DNA of 64,000 nt from Scilla litardierei (Eukaryota; Streptophyta; Magnoliopsida; Asparagales; Asparagaceae). The stretch lies in the NCBI GenBank assembly GCA_030789695.1, contig CM061138.1, positions 12,534,214 through 12,598,213 on the forward strand, given 5' to 3'. How positions within the stretch are numbered: position 1 is the stretch's first letter; every line of letters begins with the position of its first letter. Below are positions 1 to 11,675 of the stretch, piece by piece. A program made the position numbers and the translations under genes. The notes beneath the pieces were generated by a model that made no database searches, was not told the DNA's origin, and was given only the letters and a program-made list of their open reading frames with translations.

Positions 1-1272
1 AGTCGACTACCAAAGGAGGGAGTCGACTACCAGCTGGAAGCAAATTTTCCAATGAAACACTCTGGGAGTCGACTACCACTCTTAGGGAGTCGACTACCAG
101 CTAGCAAATTTCAACAATTTGACTTGCTGATTTCACTCTTCATCCTTAATTTTTGGGACAAAAGTCAAACCTCATTTGAAATTTGAATCCTCTTCTTTTC
201 ACTATAAATAGAGGACTCTATGAGATTTTTATATAACAAATATATTATCATTAATTCAAAAATCTCTCGTGTGCTAAAATTCTCAGATCTCGTATTTATT
301 TTGCTCTCATTATTCTTTAGCCAAATCTGTTTTAATTTCCGATCTCCCAATCATTTTCAAAGTTATTATTTCTGAGATCAATTTTATTTGGCTATTAAAA
401 ATCACTTTTTAATAATCCATGTTCTTCATTCTTTTATATATTGAAAGGATTTTTGAAAGCAAGCGATCTAGATCACAAAGACTCATTATATATCTTTGTG
501 TGATCTAAAGATCGATTTGAATTCTTTTAGCCACGTAATACGCTTGTTATATTTTACTTTGGCTATAGAATTACGGGTGTAAATCCAAACTCCACTAATT
601 CTTCTGGTGAGTTGGAAATCGTTTTTATTTGTGATTTCCCCTTTGTTGAAAGGGAGTTGGAAATCTTAGACAAGTCTAGGTAATCGGAAATCCTGGTCAT
701 GGCTATGTGTTTGGGAAAATCCTAACGAGTGAAGTTAGGTGCTTGTATTGCTAAGTCAATAGTGAAAAATCTCGTACCGGATTGGTCGAGGACTGAACGT
801 ACCCAAGTTGCGGGGAACCAGGATAAAAATCGCTGTGTTTGTGTTTGCATTCTTCTGCGATTGTTTATACTTCTTCTTGCACTCTTTATTTGCTAACAAA
901 TTGTAATTTGTTCATACTATTGCAAGTTAATTCTTTCATTTATATTCGCTGTGTGAAGATCAATACTTATTTGTAAAAAGATATCTGTTTGTAATCTTAT
1001 TAGCTTTCAGCAGAGTTTTGCCTGAAAACTCTCTGGGAGTCGACTACCATTCATAGGGAGTCGACTACCTGCTGTGTTATCTCTCTGATCAACATTGCTT
1101 ATAAGATTAACTTGTTGATTAAGAACCAGGCGTAGATCACTCTACTTGGTTTCTTAGGCAACATTAGAAGGATTGTAATTGTGCTAACCAACGAACGAAA
1201 AAGATTTATTATTTGCACAACACTATTCAACCCCCCGCTTCTAGTGTTGTTTGCCATCCACAGGATCCAACA
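1..1272 (+). repeat. 3' part of a copia-type LTR
   Basis: This looks like the right part of a long Ty1/copia LTR in + orientation. A TATA-like promoter element (CTATAAATAG, about 203-212) lies near the left. The sequence shortly before the end (CAACCCCCCGCTTCTAGTG) and the terminal GGATCCAACA at 1272 are typical of plant copia LTR ends. No primer-binding site follows, so I read it as a 3' LTR with its left end outside the window. It also contains three pairs of a GGGAGTCGACTACCA motif (within 1-105 and 1034-1070). The family assignment (SIRE/Maximus-like) is inference. Confidence 0.6.
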
Positions 1273-2900
1273 ATGTCTAGTTCGTAAGACTAATATTCAT
1301 TCTTTCTTATAAATAACAATAAGGAAGACTGAAAACATGGGAAGTCTTGAATAAACTGAGAAAGAGAAGATATGAGATGCCTCGACATGGAGTAAGCAAT
1401 GACAAACCCAATATCAGACCAGAAGTTCTGATAAGACCCATAATGCTTTTGCAACATGAATGTGCATTAACTTATGCCATATAAAAATATATACATATCT
1501 AGTCTAAACGACGAACGTCAAATTGACCTTATGTGTATTTAGCTACTCCCCGCGGACAAATAAACTTTGAAAACAAATTTAATCTGTTGTCATAACATAA
1601 GTCTTAATGATCATTATTGTAGACATATGCTTTCAAGAGCACACATCAAAATATAAAACTTGTTGACATAACATAATTATCAGTAGTATTCTCTTGCAGT
1701 ATATATATGCTTAAATGCATTAGCACAATATTTATTATTGATGAATTTCATGCTTTTTTTGCATTTTATTTTACTACGAATGATTTGTTATCCTGAATAC
1801 CCCTAAAACATAAAATGAGGATGCCATGTACTCTCTGAAACTTACAAAGTTTCAAAGGATATTCGTCAAAACGAAATCCCTAACGACTCATTAAATAAAT
1901 AAAGCCTGAAGCTTTGTCCCATTATGATCCACTTAATAGTCAATGTGAAGATGTAATCCTTCACAATCAGAACACAGTCACCTATTACCAGACAAAATTA
2001 AATTGAGCATTTTAATGGACTTTCAAAAGTCCCACATAAATTCGAAAAGAGGAATTAATTTGGAACACCAGAAGTGTCCAGAATCGACTAACTTTGGAAC
2101 GATGTCACCCTAGATTGATGATGCAAGACATTATTAGCCAATCCTGTAAATCTGACGAACCCGAAGATTCTTCAGAAAGGTTGAAACTTTCATTGTCCCA
2201 TTCAAAAGGAAAAAATGATTTCGAGATCATCTCCATTCGCGTGGACATTGAATCTATTCACTTCCTCAAAAGAATTTAAGATGATATATTTACTATCATC
2301 ATTAACATAATAAGACCGTTAGGTCCCTTTAGAGTACTTGAGGGATAAAAGTGGACTTATCCACTCGCTGCATAGGGCTGATGATGTACTTTAGAGTACT
2401 CATCCATATATTCTCTAAAAATGGTCATTATCAACCATATTATCCAACCGAGGTCCAGTTTTTAACAAGCATATAGGCCATGTTAATAAAGGCAGATAAC
2501 ACTGGGAAATCAAATAATATTTACAACCGGAATATTGTCGTACACCATGAAGTTTGTGTTCACACTTTAAAATGGGTAATATAAATAAATCATTAAAATG
2601 ATTTAAACGGAATACTTATCCATCAAAAATCCAGTTGTATGTGACTACATGAGAACATGCAATTACAATGCAAACCATTAAAACGCCTCATTAGAACCTA
2701 TTTATATGAGCCTGATCACCTCATATAAACAGCTTCCTAGACCCCTAATGGGGGAAGCGTTTAGAGCACGTATTTGTACCATGATGAGTATACATCCCCA
2801 TATTACCACTATAAACCATCAAAAAGTACTTTAAATAGGGGAAGCATTTAAAATCACTTCTCCTAAGATGTGCATTGATGGACCATCATTTAAAGATTCG
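1273..2900. other. AT-rich intergenic DNA, no gene seen
   Basis: There is no supported coding region. The longest open stretch (2094-2279) has no recognisable motif. The sequence leads into the decayed copia pol remnant on the right and may be the mutated gag/integrase part of the same element, but I could not match it. Confidence 0.5.
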
Positions 2901-2909
2901 ATGAGATCG

Positions 2910-4700
2910 TGAAGATCCTCCATGTTCAGAATTCTTTAAGTTCACAGTATTGGGTTCAACAGAAGTATTATATCATCCACGAGCCTGAAGCTCAATTAAC
3001 CAGTTCAGATATTAATATATATGATCTGATTATCATAAATTGTGATGAGATCCTGAAGATCCACAATTATGAAACTGTTAAGCAGTTATCAGACATAGTT
3101 ACTGACAATATACATATTGTTAAATTCACACATCCATGCTGCTAAAAATCTAGATAGAATTGACATACCAAATATAATGGATGTACTCCACCAGTAGCAA
3201 AAGTGGATGTCCTCAATGGATGAAAGGACATACCACGAGGCTCCAAAGCGAGAAATAACTCTTGTAGACCCTAAAACAATAACACCACAGGAAAGTGAGC
3301 TTATCTGCATATCATCTCCCTTTCCAGAACCTCTAGAAGAGATGAATCTAGAATAAATTGAATAATGTACATACATGGGAAGGTGTTTGGATAAAAATAC
3401 ACTTGTCGACAATTACTAACATTTCATTTTGCCATTTAAATGATAAATATCGTTCCACACTCCGTTTCCTGAAGCAAACGTAGAGACTGGTCAATAATGT
3501 GGAACGAGGCAATAATAAGTTGAGCTGGACTCACTTTTGAAATGTGAAGTATTTGGACCTGAAGTCCTGATATCAAAAGATATTAAACCTGTGGGCAACC
3601 CGAGTATTGTATAAATATAAATAAATAAAGTCGTATACTATAAGCAGCACGCTATAGCTTAGAGGTTTATTTCGCAGAAACCAGGAAGTAATCAAGTAAG
3701 ATGAGCTTAACTCACTTACAAAGTTATTTAAACTGATGCATCAGGCTCCCTGGTCCTAGTTGTAAAAACCATGCGATTGGTAAAGGAAATTTTAGTCTAT
3801 GTTGCTATGGATGATGTGACAACATACCGTTACAGATTTCCTCCTTATTTGCCTAGATAGATTTTTGGGACATTTGCCCTATGAAATTATCATCCTGAAG
3901 ATGAACTTATCATACAGAAGATGAATTATCATCCAAAAGATGAAACCGTCATCATGAAAATGAAACGATCATCCTGAAGATGAATAATCATCCAGAAGAT
4001 GAAATTATTATCCAGAAGATGGAATTATCATCTTGAAGATGAATAATCATCATGAAGATGAATTATCATCCAGAATATGAAATTATCAGCCCGAATATGA
4101 ATAACATGTGACATTAAACTTCATACACCCGAAGTTGAAGAAGAAACATGGACAATTGCAATCCACTAATACACATACTAGTTGTATGGATGCACATTTA
4201 GTCCCCATCCGTTCGCTGGAAGAGTGGAAGGATATCCTAGGTCCTGAAGTGCCTCACTTGAGTGTTTTTGGTACACTCCTTTATCTGGCCAAATACAAAC
4301 GACTCTAGAGAGCATTGGCAGTAAATCTGTTAGCCAGATACAGTGCAGCGCGTGCAGTGCCTGCAACGCACCACTGGAACAAAGATATGTAACTTCTGCG
4401 CTACCTCTAAGGGTCGATGATCATCCTACATGTTAAATGTATTTGCAGATACAGGTTACAGATCATCACGATGACTACAACAAAGGAACAACCAACTCCT
4501 GGAGACCAGCAAAGCATGCTTCCAAGGCAACATCAATCCCACCATCCCGAGCGGCTCATCATCCAAGAAGCAAATCACGAGTATTCACAGCCAGGTCATG
4601 CAGTACCTCGCAGACAAATTAACGATTGGGTCAGGGACATGGAGTTACCTACCGAGTTTACAGAGCACTCCTCTTTAGAAGATCTCACTCAGATTCAGTA
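2910..4700 (+). pseudogene. decayed copia pol remnant
   Basis: Frame-shifted and stop-riddled fragments in order resemble plant Ty1/copia polyprotein. The integrase-RT linker is at about 2950-3180 (a run read as HIHAAKNLDRIDIP). The start of reverse transcriptase is at about 3515-3600 (VELDSLLKCEVFGPEV, then KDIKPVG). An RT/RNase H segment is at 4225-4350 (EDILGPEVPYLS-like motif, read here as KDILGPEVPHLSVFG, then VNLLARYS). RNase H-like scraps continue to about 4700. The middle of RT is replaced by a short-period repeat at 3887-4105. The element is certainly dead. The family call rests on remembered copia motifs. Confidence 0.7.
3887..4105 (+). repeat. 19-20 bp minisatellite inside the copia remnant
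   Basis: About eleven imperfect copies of a unit close to ATGAAATTATCATCCAGAAG, each 19 or 20 bp. It lies where the catalytic part of the copia reverse transcriptase would be expected, between an RT N-terminal piece and an RT/RNase H piece. Confidence 0.8.
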
Positions 4701-4854
4701 GCTGATATATATGAATGATACGTGTATAGATGAATGATACTTGTATAGATGAGCGATGTCTTGTACTTTGTACTTATTCTTGAAATATTGTAAGAGATTG
4801 ACGTATAGTTACCTAGGAGATCTGCAAGCCTGCAGCTTGTACAGATCAAGGAGA

Positions 4855-5290
4855 GTCAAATGAGTGTTATACTCTTTTTCATTGACTATTGGTTTTTCCC
4901 ACTGGGTTTTCCATGACTAAATGTTTTAACGAGACAACCTCATTGACTCTGGATCCAGAAGTATCCACCCTAACTACTTCCACTAATCAGGGGAAGTTAT
5001 GGAGAACTGCACTCTTTTCCCTTGGCTATTGGGTTTTCCCACTGGGTTTTCCATAAATAAAGGTTTTAACGATGCAACTATCCCTAACTTAGGATATGGA
5101 AGTATCCACCCCTTATGATACTCATAAGCACTATGGATCCTGCAGTATTCATATGTTGAGTATACAACGATGGTTGTATAAGTGGAAGTGTTATGCGTTG
5201 GGCCTAATGGTCCTATTGGGTATCCACCCACATTGAATAATATATATACGAGGCTAGGGGTTTCCTAGCCATCAACCCTTCTCACAACAG
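4855..5290 (+). repeat. copia LTR-like sequence, partly duplicated
   Basis: A block with CACTCTTTTCCC, TTTTCCCACTGGGTTTTCC and GGTTTTAACGA, typical of the start of many plant copia 3' LTRs, occurs twice (about 4865-4945 and 5010-5080). The second is followed by a TATA-like stretch (AATATATATACG, about 5238). It directly follows the decayed copia RNase H, so it is probably that element's 3' LTR. Exact ends were not found. Confidence 0.55.
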
Positions 5291-5310
5291 TTGTGACCAT
5301 ATTCTTTTCT

Positions 5311-5745
5311 GGATTGATGTATCAAGCTTGGCTTCCATTTTATCTTGGCTGATGTGTTTTGTTGAATTTTTTTCTGTTGGTATGCTTTGGCCATGTTCTT
5401 GTTTTTGGGTTGATGTAACATTCTTGGCTTCTATTTTATGTTGATGGATGTTATTTTGTTGAATTTTTTTAGCATAGTTATGTTTTGGCCATGTTCTGAT
5501 TTTTGGCTTACTATATCATGATTGACTTCCATTTTTTGTTGGTTGATGTTATTTATTGCAATTTTTTATTCCTTATTATGTTTTGGACTTGTTCTTTTTT
5601 TGTCTTGCTGTATTATGCTTGGCTTCCATTTTATGTGTTGGCCACGTTATGGTTTTTGGCTTGCTGTTTCATGCTTGGCTTTGCCAGTTCATGCATGTCT
5701 TCCATATCCTGTTATTTTGTTGCTATGAGTTTGTAGCCTTGTCAT
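5311..5745 (+). repeat. 97-bp tandem repeat
   Basis: Units begin at 5311, 5408, 5505, 5602 and 5658. The first three are each 97 bp. The fourth is shortened to 56 bp by an internal deletion and the fifth is diverged. The unit is T-rich and contains TTGGCTTCCATTTTATG and TTTTGGCCATGTTCT. Open frames inside it are by-products of T-rich low complexity. Confidence 0.8.
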
Positions 5746-6647
5746 TAATTATTGGCAGATGTATGACTTTCTTGCTTGCTATTTTGATTGTGCATGCTAT
5801 GGTGTCTTAAATATGAAGGTTCCTCATACATGCATAGAACCCCATGATGACATGCTCAAAGTGAATACTTTGTGTGTGTCAATTTTAATTGCCGATTTTT
5901 TGATGTTTCATTGCTTTGGTATGCTTATCTTTAATCTCCTCTCCCACTCACAAACAAAAGAGCACGCATCAAAAACAAGATATGCCCAAAGAGGGCAGTG
6001 TAACCAACAGTTTAGCAACAAAACAAAGTAACATCAACCAACTGAAATGGAAGCCATGTATGACACACAACACCTTATCTCCACACTACCCATCCCTTCT
6101 TTATTATCATCCCCCATCTCCCCGACGCCGCAATAGCCACATACATGCAGCTCCCCACAACATCAACTTCCATATGCGCAATCAACCGCGCCAATCTCCA
6201 TCTTCTTCCTACATCGCTCTCTCCGTTCGTCCCCCCACCCTCTTCCATCGCAGCAGCATCAACAACAACAAGAATTAGGTCTGTGCGCACAGACGTCTTT
6301 TTCATTCAATCGCCGTCCCTCCTTTAACCTTGATCTCAACAAGCGTATCGCAAACCCACTAATGCAAAATCCAAAACAACAACCCGTCACCAAAACCCAC
6401 CACTAAATTCCCCCAATCTCCAAACTCAAAAATCCGTCAGACTCCCATCCCCTTAATCTATTCAACTATTACTCACTCCCAAATTGGCTTTCTTATCATT
6501 CTCCTTCCTTCGTCCTCCTCTTCCCTCCTACCCATCAGAATCAATCGCCATGCCATCCCAATCCACTATTCGGATGCATACGGTTGAAGGAGGGAGGAAA
6601 ATGGCAAAAAGTGTCAAGCGCAACACTGTAAATTTTGAATTGGGAAT
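5746..6647. other. intergenic, no gene seen
   Basis: A C-rich stretch at 6060-6560 gives short open frames on both strands with biased composition (proline/serine/histidine), but no domain, signal or splice structure. The last five bases (6643-6647, GGAAT) are the left target-site duplication of the gypsy element. Confidence 0.5.
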
Positions 6648-7712
6648 TGATACGTCTATTTTGCAGAGGCCCAACAGCATGAGCCCAAAAACGCGGCCTA
6701 CTACACGAAATCATGGGGGGTCCAAGCCCACCAAACGAAGCCCGAAAGGCACGAGCCCAGAAACCCAACTACCGATCAGAAGCCCGTCTGTGAGATCAGG
6801 CCCGCCCGACAAGGCCCCCTAGAGGACCCCCGAACGTCGATCCGACCTGACCCCGAAAACGCGCAAGTCACTCGCCCACTCCAGCGATAACCGTTCCCCC
6901 AGGACCGCTACCACTTAATGGCCGTTATGGGGAGGTGCGGGGATGGCGCAGGGCGCGGCGATGGGGAGGCGGATTGAGGGGGCACGATTGGGGGCGGGCG
7001 AGGGACGTGAGTCGTGGGCAATCACGACGAGAGGCCTATAAAAGGGCTAGAAGGACGACGGGACAAAGGACCGCATCTCAGGTAACAAAACCTAAGGTAC
7101 TCCATCAACGACCTAGTTCCCCCACTTCATCTCCTTCCCCCCGCTCGCGCCGGTGGACATCGTTTCGATCTCCTCTCGAGTCCAACCGTCCCCGCTGAGC
7201 CTCCTCTTTCAGATCATCATCTGACTTAGGCATCGGAGGGGATTTGGCCGGAACCAAGGTCCGCCCCCTGACGAGTGTTCTCGTCTGTTGAGGGAGACGT
7301 CTGATCCAAGTGCCGAGGCTTCCCCTCTGCTCCACACCGGCCGCGCATCAACCGATGCGACCGAGGCTACCCCTCGTCGTCCGACCGACCGAGGCCGAGC
7401 ACCTCACACCGGGCCGAGGCTTCCCCTCAACCCCGCGTCGATCGCACGCCAAGTCTAGATGCCGAGGCTTCCCCTCGTCGTCCGACCGACCGATGCCGAG
7501 CATCTCACACCGGGCCGAGGCTTCCCCTCAGCCCCCTCGAGGCCGAGGATCCAGACCCGGCCCCGCTGACGTGCTCCACGTCGTCCGCATCTCCGATTCG
7601 TGTCGCGTCTGCACGTGCTCGACGCACCCAAGGGACCCAAGTCGGCCCCTTGACCACGTTGACCGGGCAGTCCACGGTCAACGCTTCTGTAGTGAGAAAA
7701 CACTCTGAAACA
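6648..7712 (+). repeat. 5' LTR of gypsy element
   Basis: 1,065 bp, starting TGATACG and ending GAAACA. A TATA-like CTATAAAAG lies at about 7037-7045. The repeated phrase CCGAGGCTTCCCCTC occurs several times in its second half. It differs from the 3' LTR by a modest number of substitutions and small indels, so the insertion is fairly young. Confidence 0.92.
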
Positions 7713-7730
7713 TCTGGCACCATCTGTGGG
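7713..7730 (+). promoter_or_regulatory. candidate primer-binding site
   Basis: TGGCACCATCTGTGGG starts two bases after the 5' LTR, at the position where a tRNA 3' end pairs to prime reverse transcription. It resembles the TGGCGCC-type sites of plant gypsy elements. The matching tRNA was not determined. Confidence 0.6.
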
Positions 7731-7768
7731 AAACGAACTATCCCACGAAGAAACAAACCGCACTTGCA

Positions 7769-9401
7769 ATGGCACGCGCCTGCAACGGGAAGAGACGCAT
7801 GCCCCCCATCCCGGAGGAGGGGAATGGCGCACCCAACAGCAACCTTGAGGGCGCACCCAACGGCGATCACCCCACCCCCTCAGCCGAAGAGACTGGCGTG
7901 TCTGAGCTGGCCACGCAGGGGCAGCTCCGTGCCCTGGCCCAAGAGACCAACGCGAACATCCAGACGTTGGTCGCGACGGTACAACAGCTCATCGGCGCCG
8001 CACCAGCCAACGGAGACGTGTTGGGCGACGGCCATCGTTGGGAGGGGGGCCCCCGCTCCTGCGGTCCGCTGTGGTCAATGACCACAGAAACTGAAGACCG
8101 AACACAGAGCGTCGGTTCACACTACCCGGCTTCCACCAGGCGAGATCACGCGCCTCCTCCACTTATCGCGAAAGGAGCCGGAGGGGAACCGAATGCACGG
8201 GGGACGAGTCGGTGACCGCGTCATCTCGTCGGCCACGATCACCCCACCACAGAAGAAGTGATCGACACCACTCGAGGGACCGATCACGGCGAAGCGGAAG
8301 CTCCCGCCGGAGGAGCCGGGAACGCCGGATCAGCCCCACCCCCAGTGCGGCGAGGGCCGTGGAGCCAGCCCAGCCAGCGCCTGTGCCACCTCCACAACCG
8401 AACGAGCCGGAGGTAGGCGGGTGTCGGACCCCCGGAGGCATCCACAGAGACCGGTGCCCCCTGTCGCGGAGAATAACCGACGTGCAGGTCCCCTCTCGCT
8501 TCAAGATCCCAGCGCTGGGGAAGTACGACGGGATAGGAGATCCGGGGAACCACGTGATGGACTACGAGGGGGACATGTCCTTCCAGGGAGCCGATGATAC
8601 CCTGCTCTGCAGGGGCTTTTATTCGACCCTCAGGGGAGCAGCGAGAACTTGGTACCGCAGCCTACCCAGCCGCTCCATTGACAGCTTCGAGGAACTCACC
8701 TAGCTGTTCTGCAAACAGTTCATGGCAGGGCGACAGGTAATGCCTGATGCTGAACATTTGTTTAACATAGTGCAGGGCCCGACCGAGCCGCTCCGACAAT
8801 TTATGCGCCGCTTCAACGCGGAGCGGCTGAACGTAAACAGCCCTCCCGACCTCGTTGTCCAAACGGCCCTAAAGAAAGGGTTGCGTCATAGAGGCTTGAA
8901 GAAATCCCTGCATAATGATCCCCTGAAAGACCTCCCTGGGATCATGGCGAGGGCCGAGCGCTTCATGTTGACCGAGGAGACCTTGGCCATCGAGGCAGGA
9001 AAGGCCAGACGAGAGACCAAGCACGGCGATAGCGAGCGTCGCAGCCCCGAAGGGTACCGGACAGAGAAGAGGGCGAGAAACAAGCAGCGGAGAGAGGATG
9101 CGAGGGACGCCACCCCAGACGCCGTCCTCGCTCAAGTACAGAAGGAAGAGCGCGCTGATCGCCCCCCACCGAAGACAAAAAGAGGGGGGGAAATGGGGAA
9201 AAATATTGCAAATACCACAAGGACAACAGCCACGACACTGAAGACTGCTGGCACCTAAAGAAGGACATTGAGAAGTTGATGAGTCGAGGACACACAAGGA
9301 ACTTAGCCGATGAGCCGGCCCACGGGGAAGGAACCTCCATGCAGCCGGACAAAGGGAAGAAGGTCAACACCGTCCAAGGACCCCTCCGCATCATAGAGTG
9401 A
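7769..9401 (+). pseudogene. gypsy gag, disrupted
   Basis: Gag-like coding sequence is spread over three frames. The start is at 7769 (MARACNGK...). The capsid part runs from about 8480 (read as VPSRFKIPALGKYDG, then RGAARTWYRSLP) to about 8990 (QFMRRFNAERLNV, LPGIMARAERFM), in the pattern of the retrotransposon gag family. A single zinc-knuckle-like motif sits at 9204-9275 (CKYHKDNSHDTEDCWHLKK). Breaks seen: a frame change near 8200, an in-frame TAG at 8701-8703, and a frame change in the G-run near 9188. The stop is TGA at 9399. It would encode the capsid-like particle protein. Confidence 0.8.
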
Positions 9402-9630
9402 GCAGGCGAGACCCCCCCAGTCGCAGCCTAGTCAGGAGGAGATTATCTAGGTTCACATCCCTCCATCTAGCTTTATTTCTTTTTTTCCTCCAAATGTACT
9501 AGTCCAATAGGACCTTTAAGAGTACAAATGAACTCCTTTTTCCTTTTCTTCATCTCCGACGGAATCAACATTTCGCTAAGGGTGCATAAGAGTGAAGACT
9601 GCCACCTCACCGGACGGGGGGTCAACCAAA
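9402..9630. other. spacer after gag, no pol
   Basis: This is where pol would start in an autonomous element, but only a short AT-richer spacer is present before the tandem repeats. Confidence 0.6.
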
Positions 9631-10258
9631 ACCGGTCCTAAGCCGAGGAGCTTCACCCTCGCTGACCGACTCCATCGCTCGTAAGTCTGGGGGCAACTCC
9701 CCCAGCCAGCACAGACGCCGACCGGTCCTAAGCCGAGGAGCTTCACCCTCGCTGACCGACTCCATCGCTCGTAAGTCTGGGGGCAATTCCCCCAGCCAGC
9801 GCAGACGCCGACCAGTCCTAAGCCGAGGAGCTTTGCCCTCGCTGACCGACTCCACCGCTCGTAAGTCTGGGGGCAATTCCCCCAGCCAGCGCAGACGCCG
9901 ACCGGTCCTAAGCCGAGGAGCTTCGCCCTCGATGACCGACTCCATCGCTCGTAAGTCTGGGGGCAATTCCCCCAGCCAGCGCAGACGCCGACCGGTCCTA
10001 AGCCGAGGAGCTTCGCCCTCGCTGACCGACTCCTTCGCTCGTAAGTCTGGGGGCAATCCCCCCAGCCAACGCAGACGTCGACCGGTCCTAAGCCGAGGAA
10101 CTTCACCCTCGCTGACCGACTACATCGCTCGTGAGTCTGGGGGCAATTCCCCCAGCCAACGCAGATGCCGACCGGTCCTAAGCCGAGGAGCTTCGACCTC
10201 GCTGACCGACTCCGTTACTCATAAGACTGGGGGCAGCCCCCCCAGCCATTAAGGACGT
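9631..10258 (+). repeat. seven-copy 90-bp tandem repeat
   Basis: The phrase ACCGGTCCTAAGCCGAGGAG (one copy ACCAGTCC) recurs at 9631, 9721, 9811, 9901, 9991, 10081 and 10171, exactly 90 bases apart. Because 90 is a multiple of three, several frames stay open on both strands; on the minus strand the unit reads as 30 residues containing LGLGPVGVCAGWGNCPQTYE. Tandem repeats between gag/pol and the 3' LTR are common in Tat-lineage gypsy elements. Whether it is translated is unknown. Confidence 0.95.
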
Positions 10259-10735
10259 CAACCGACTTGTCCACTCGAGGGGCAAGGGGCAACCTCCCGG
10301 AGAAAGGAGGCGAGCGACCACCATTAGCAGAGGAGCCGAGGTCACAGCAACAAAGCAAAATGTGCGTGAAATTCAAGTAGGTCAATTTCATTTCCAACAA
10401 TTAACCGGGGTACAAAAGTGTGTCTTCTTACAGGAAATCAAAGTGGAGAGACCCCCTTACAAATAATCCGCTCTCGGCGAACAACAAAATTCGTCACCCA
10501 CGAAAACTAGGGTAACGCCGGCAGAGCAAAACTTGTCGACCAAGAACACAAAGTTGCTGGCTCAAACGAACATCCTTGCAATCAGCAATAGTTTACGCCG
10601 AAGCAGAGAGCCGATAAAGAAGCCAATGGAGATTGCGAGGTCAGGGATCCATTTCAAGTCGGTCGGGCCAAAGCGAAGCGGATGCTAAAAAATTTTTGAG
10701 GATAAAAACAAGGATGACAGGCCGGGAAGGACGAC
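10259..10735. other. internal spacer of gypsy element
   Basis: It lies between the 90-bp repeats and the end of the antisense gene-like region. No recognisable motif. Confidence 0.5.
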
Positions 10736-11675
10736 CTAGGGAACCCTGGCTCGGGAGGACGCATCCTCAGGCGCCTTCCCCTGCTCGTAGCGAGGGGGAT
10801 CAACAGGCGGAGGAGCTTGCCGGACGCGCTCCGCACAGTCCCGGAAGGAGGACTGGACGACTTCGACGATCCGAGGGCCGATAAGGTCTTCATACTTGCC
10901 GAAGGCCTCCCCTGAGGACCTTGAAGATCCTCTCCCCCAGAGTCCCGACGACGCCCCTCTCCACCTCATCCGCAAACCGCGCCACCTGACGCCGATCCGA
11001 CAGTTCCCTCTGAAACTCCTCCCTCTCCAGTCGGAACGACTCCGCCGCTTCCTCGGCCGACCGCCGAACGTCCTCCAACTCTCCCTGGAGATCGGCCACT
11101 CGCCCCTCTAGCTCAACCACCTGGAGCTTGAGTTGCCGAGACTCCATCTGGACCGCCACCGCAGCTACCTCCGCCGCCCCAGCCCGCTCGTGGTCCTTCG
11201 CAGAAGACTCCTCCAGCTCCCTCAAACGGACAGCTCGACGCTGCGACTCGACAGCGAGTGTTGAACCCTGAACAACAAGACATGAGCCAAGAAGAGAGCG
11301 AAGGAAAGAAAGGGACAACGGGATAGCCAGACCTGCTGAAGGACCCAGACCAAGGTGTCTGACACCTTGTCGGCGGGGGCCCTCTCAAGGATACTACGGT
11401 CCCGGGGGAGGACGGAGCCCTCGGCCAACCGTTAAGCCAAGGCTCGGTCGACAAACACCGAATCCACGGGGGTGACCTCGAGGGAGGCCGAGCTGCTCGC
11501 CAACAGGGCACCGATTCCCGATAATGGAGGCGGAGACGCTGCGACGGGGGTGGTCGTCAGGGCTACTGGAAGATCCTCGGCGGCCACCGCTGGGGGCACG
11601 GAGCACACCGGACTGGAAGTATCCACGCCTTCCTTCCTCCTCTTCCCTCCGTGAGGCTCGGCAGGCACCGAAGGG

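Noticed and set aside
5916..6305. Overlapping open frames on both strands in the C-rich region
   Set aside because: Both arise from low-complexity CCN/GGN sequence, with no conserved motif and no gene structure.
9631..10258. CRISPR-like array
   Set aside because: The 90-bp units are contiguous with no unique spacers, and the context is a plant retrotransposon.
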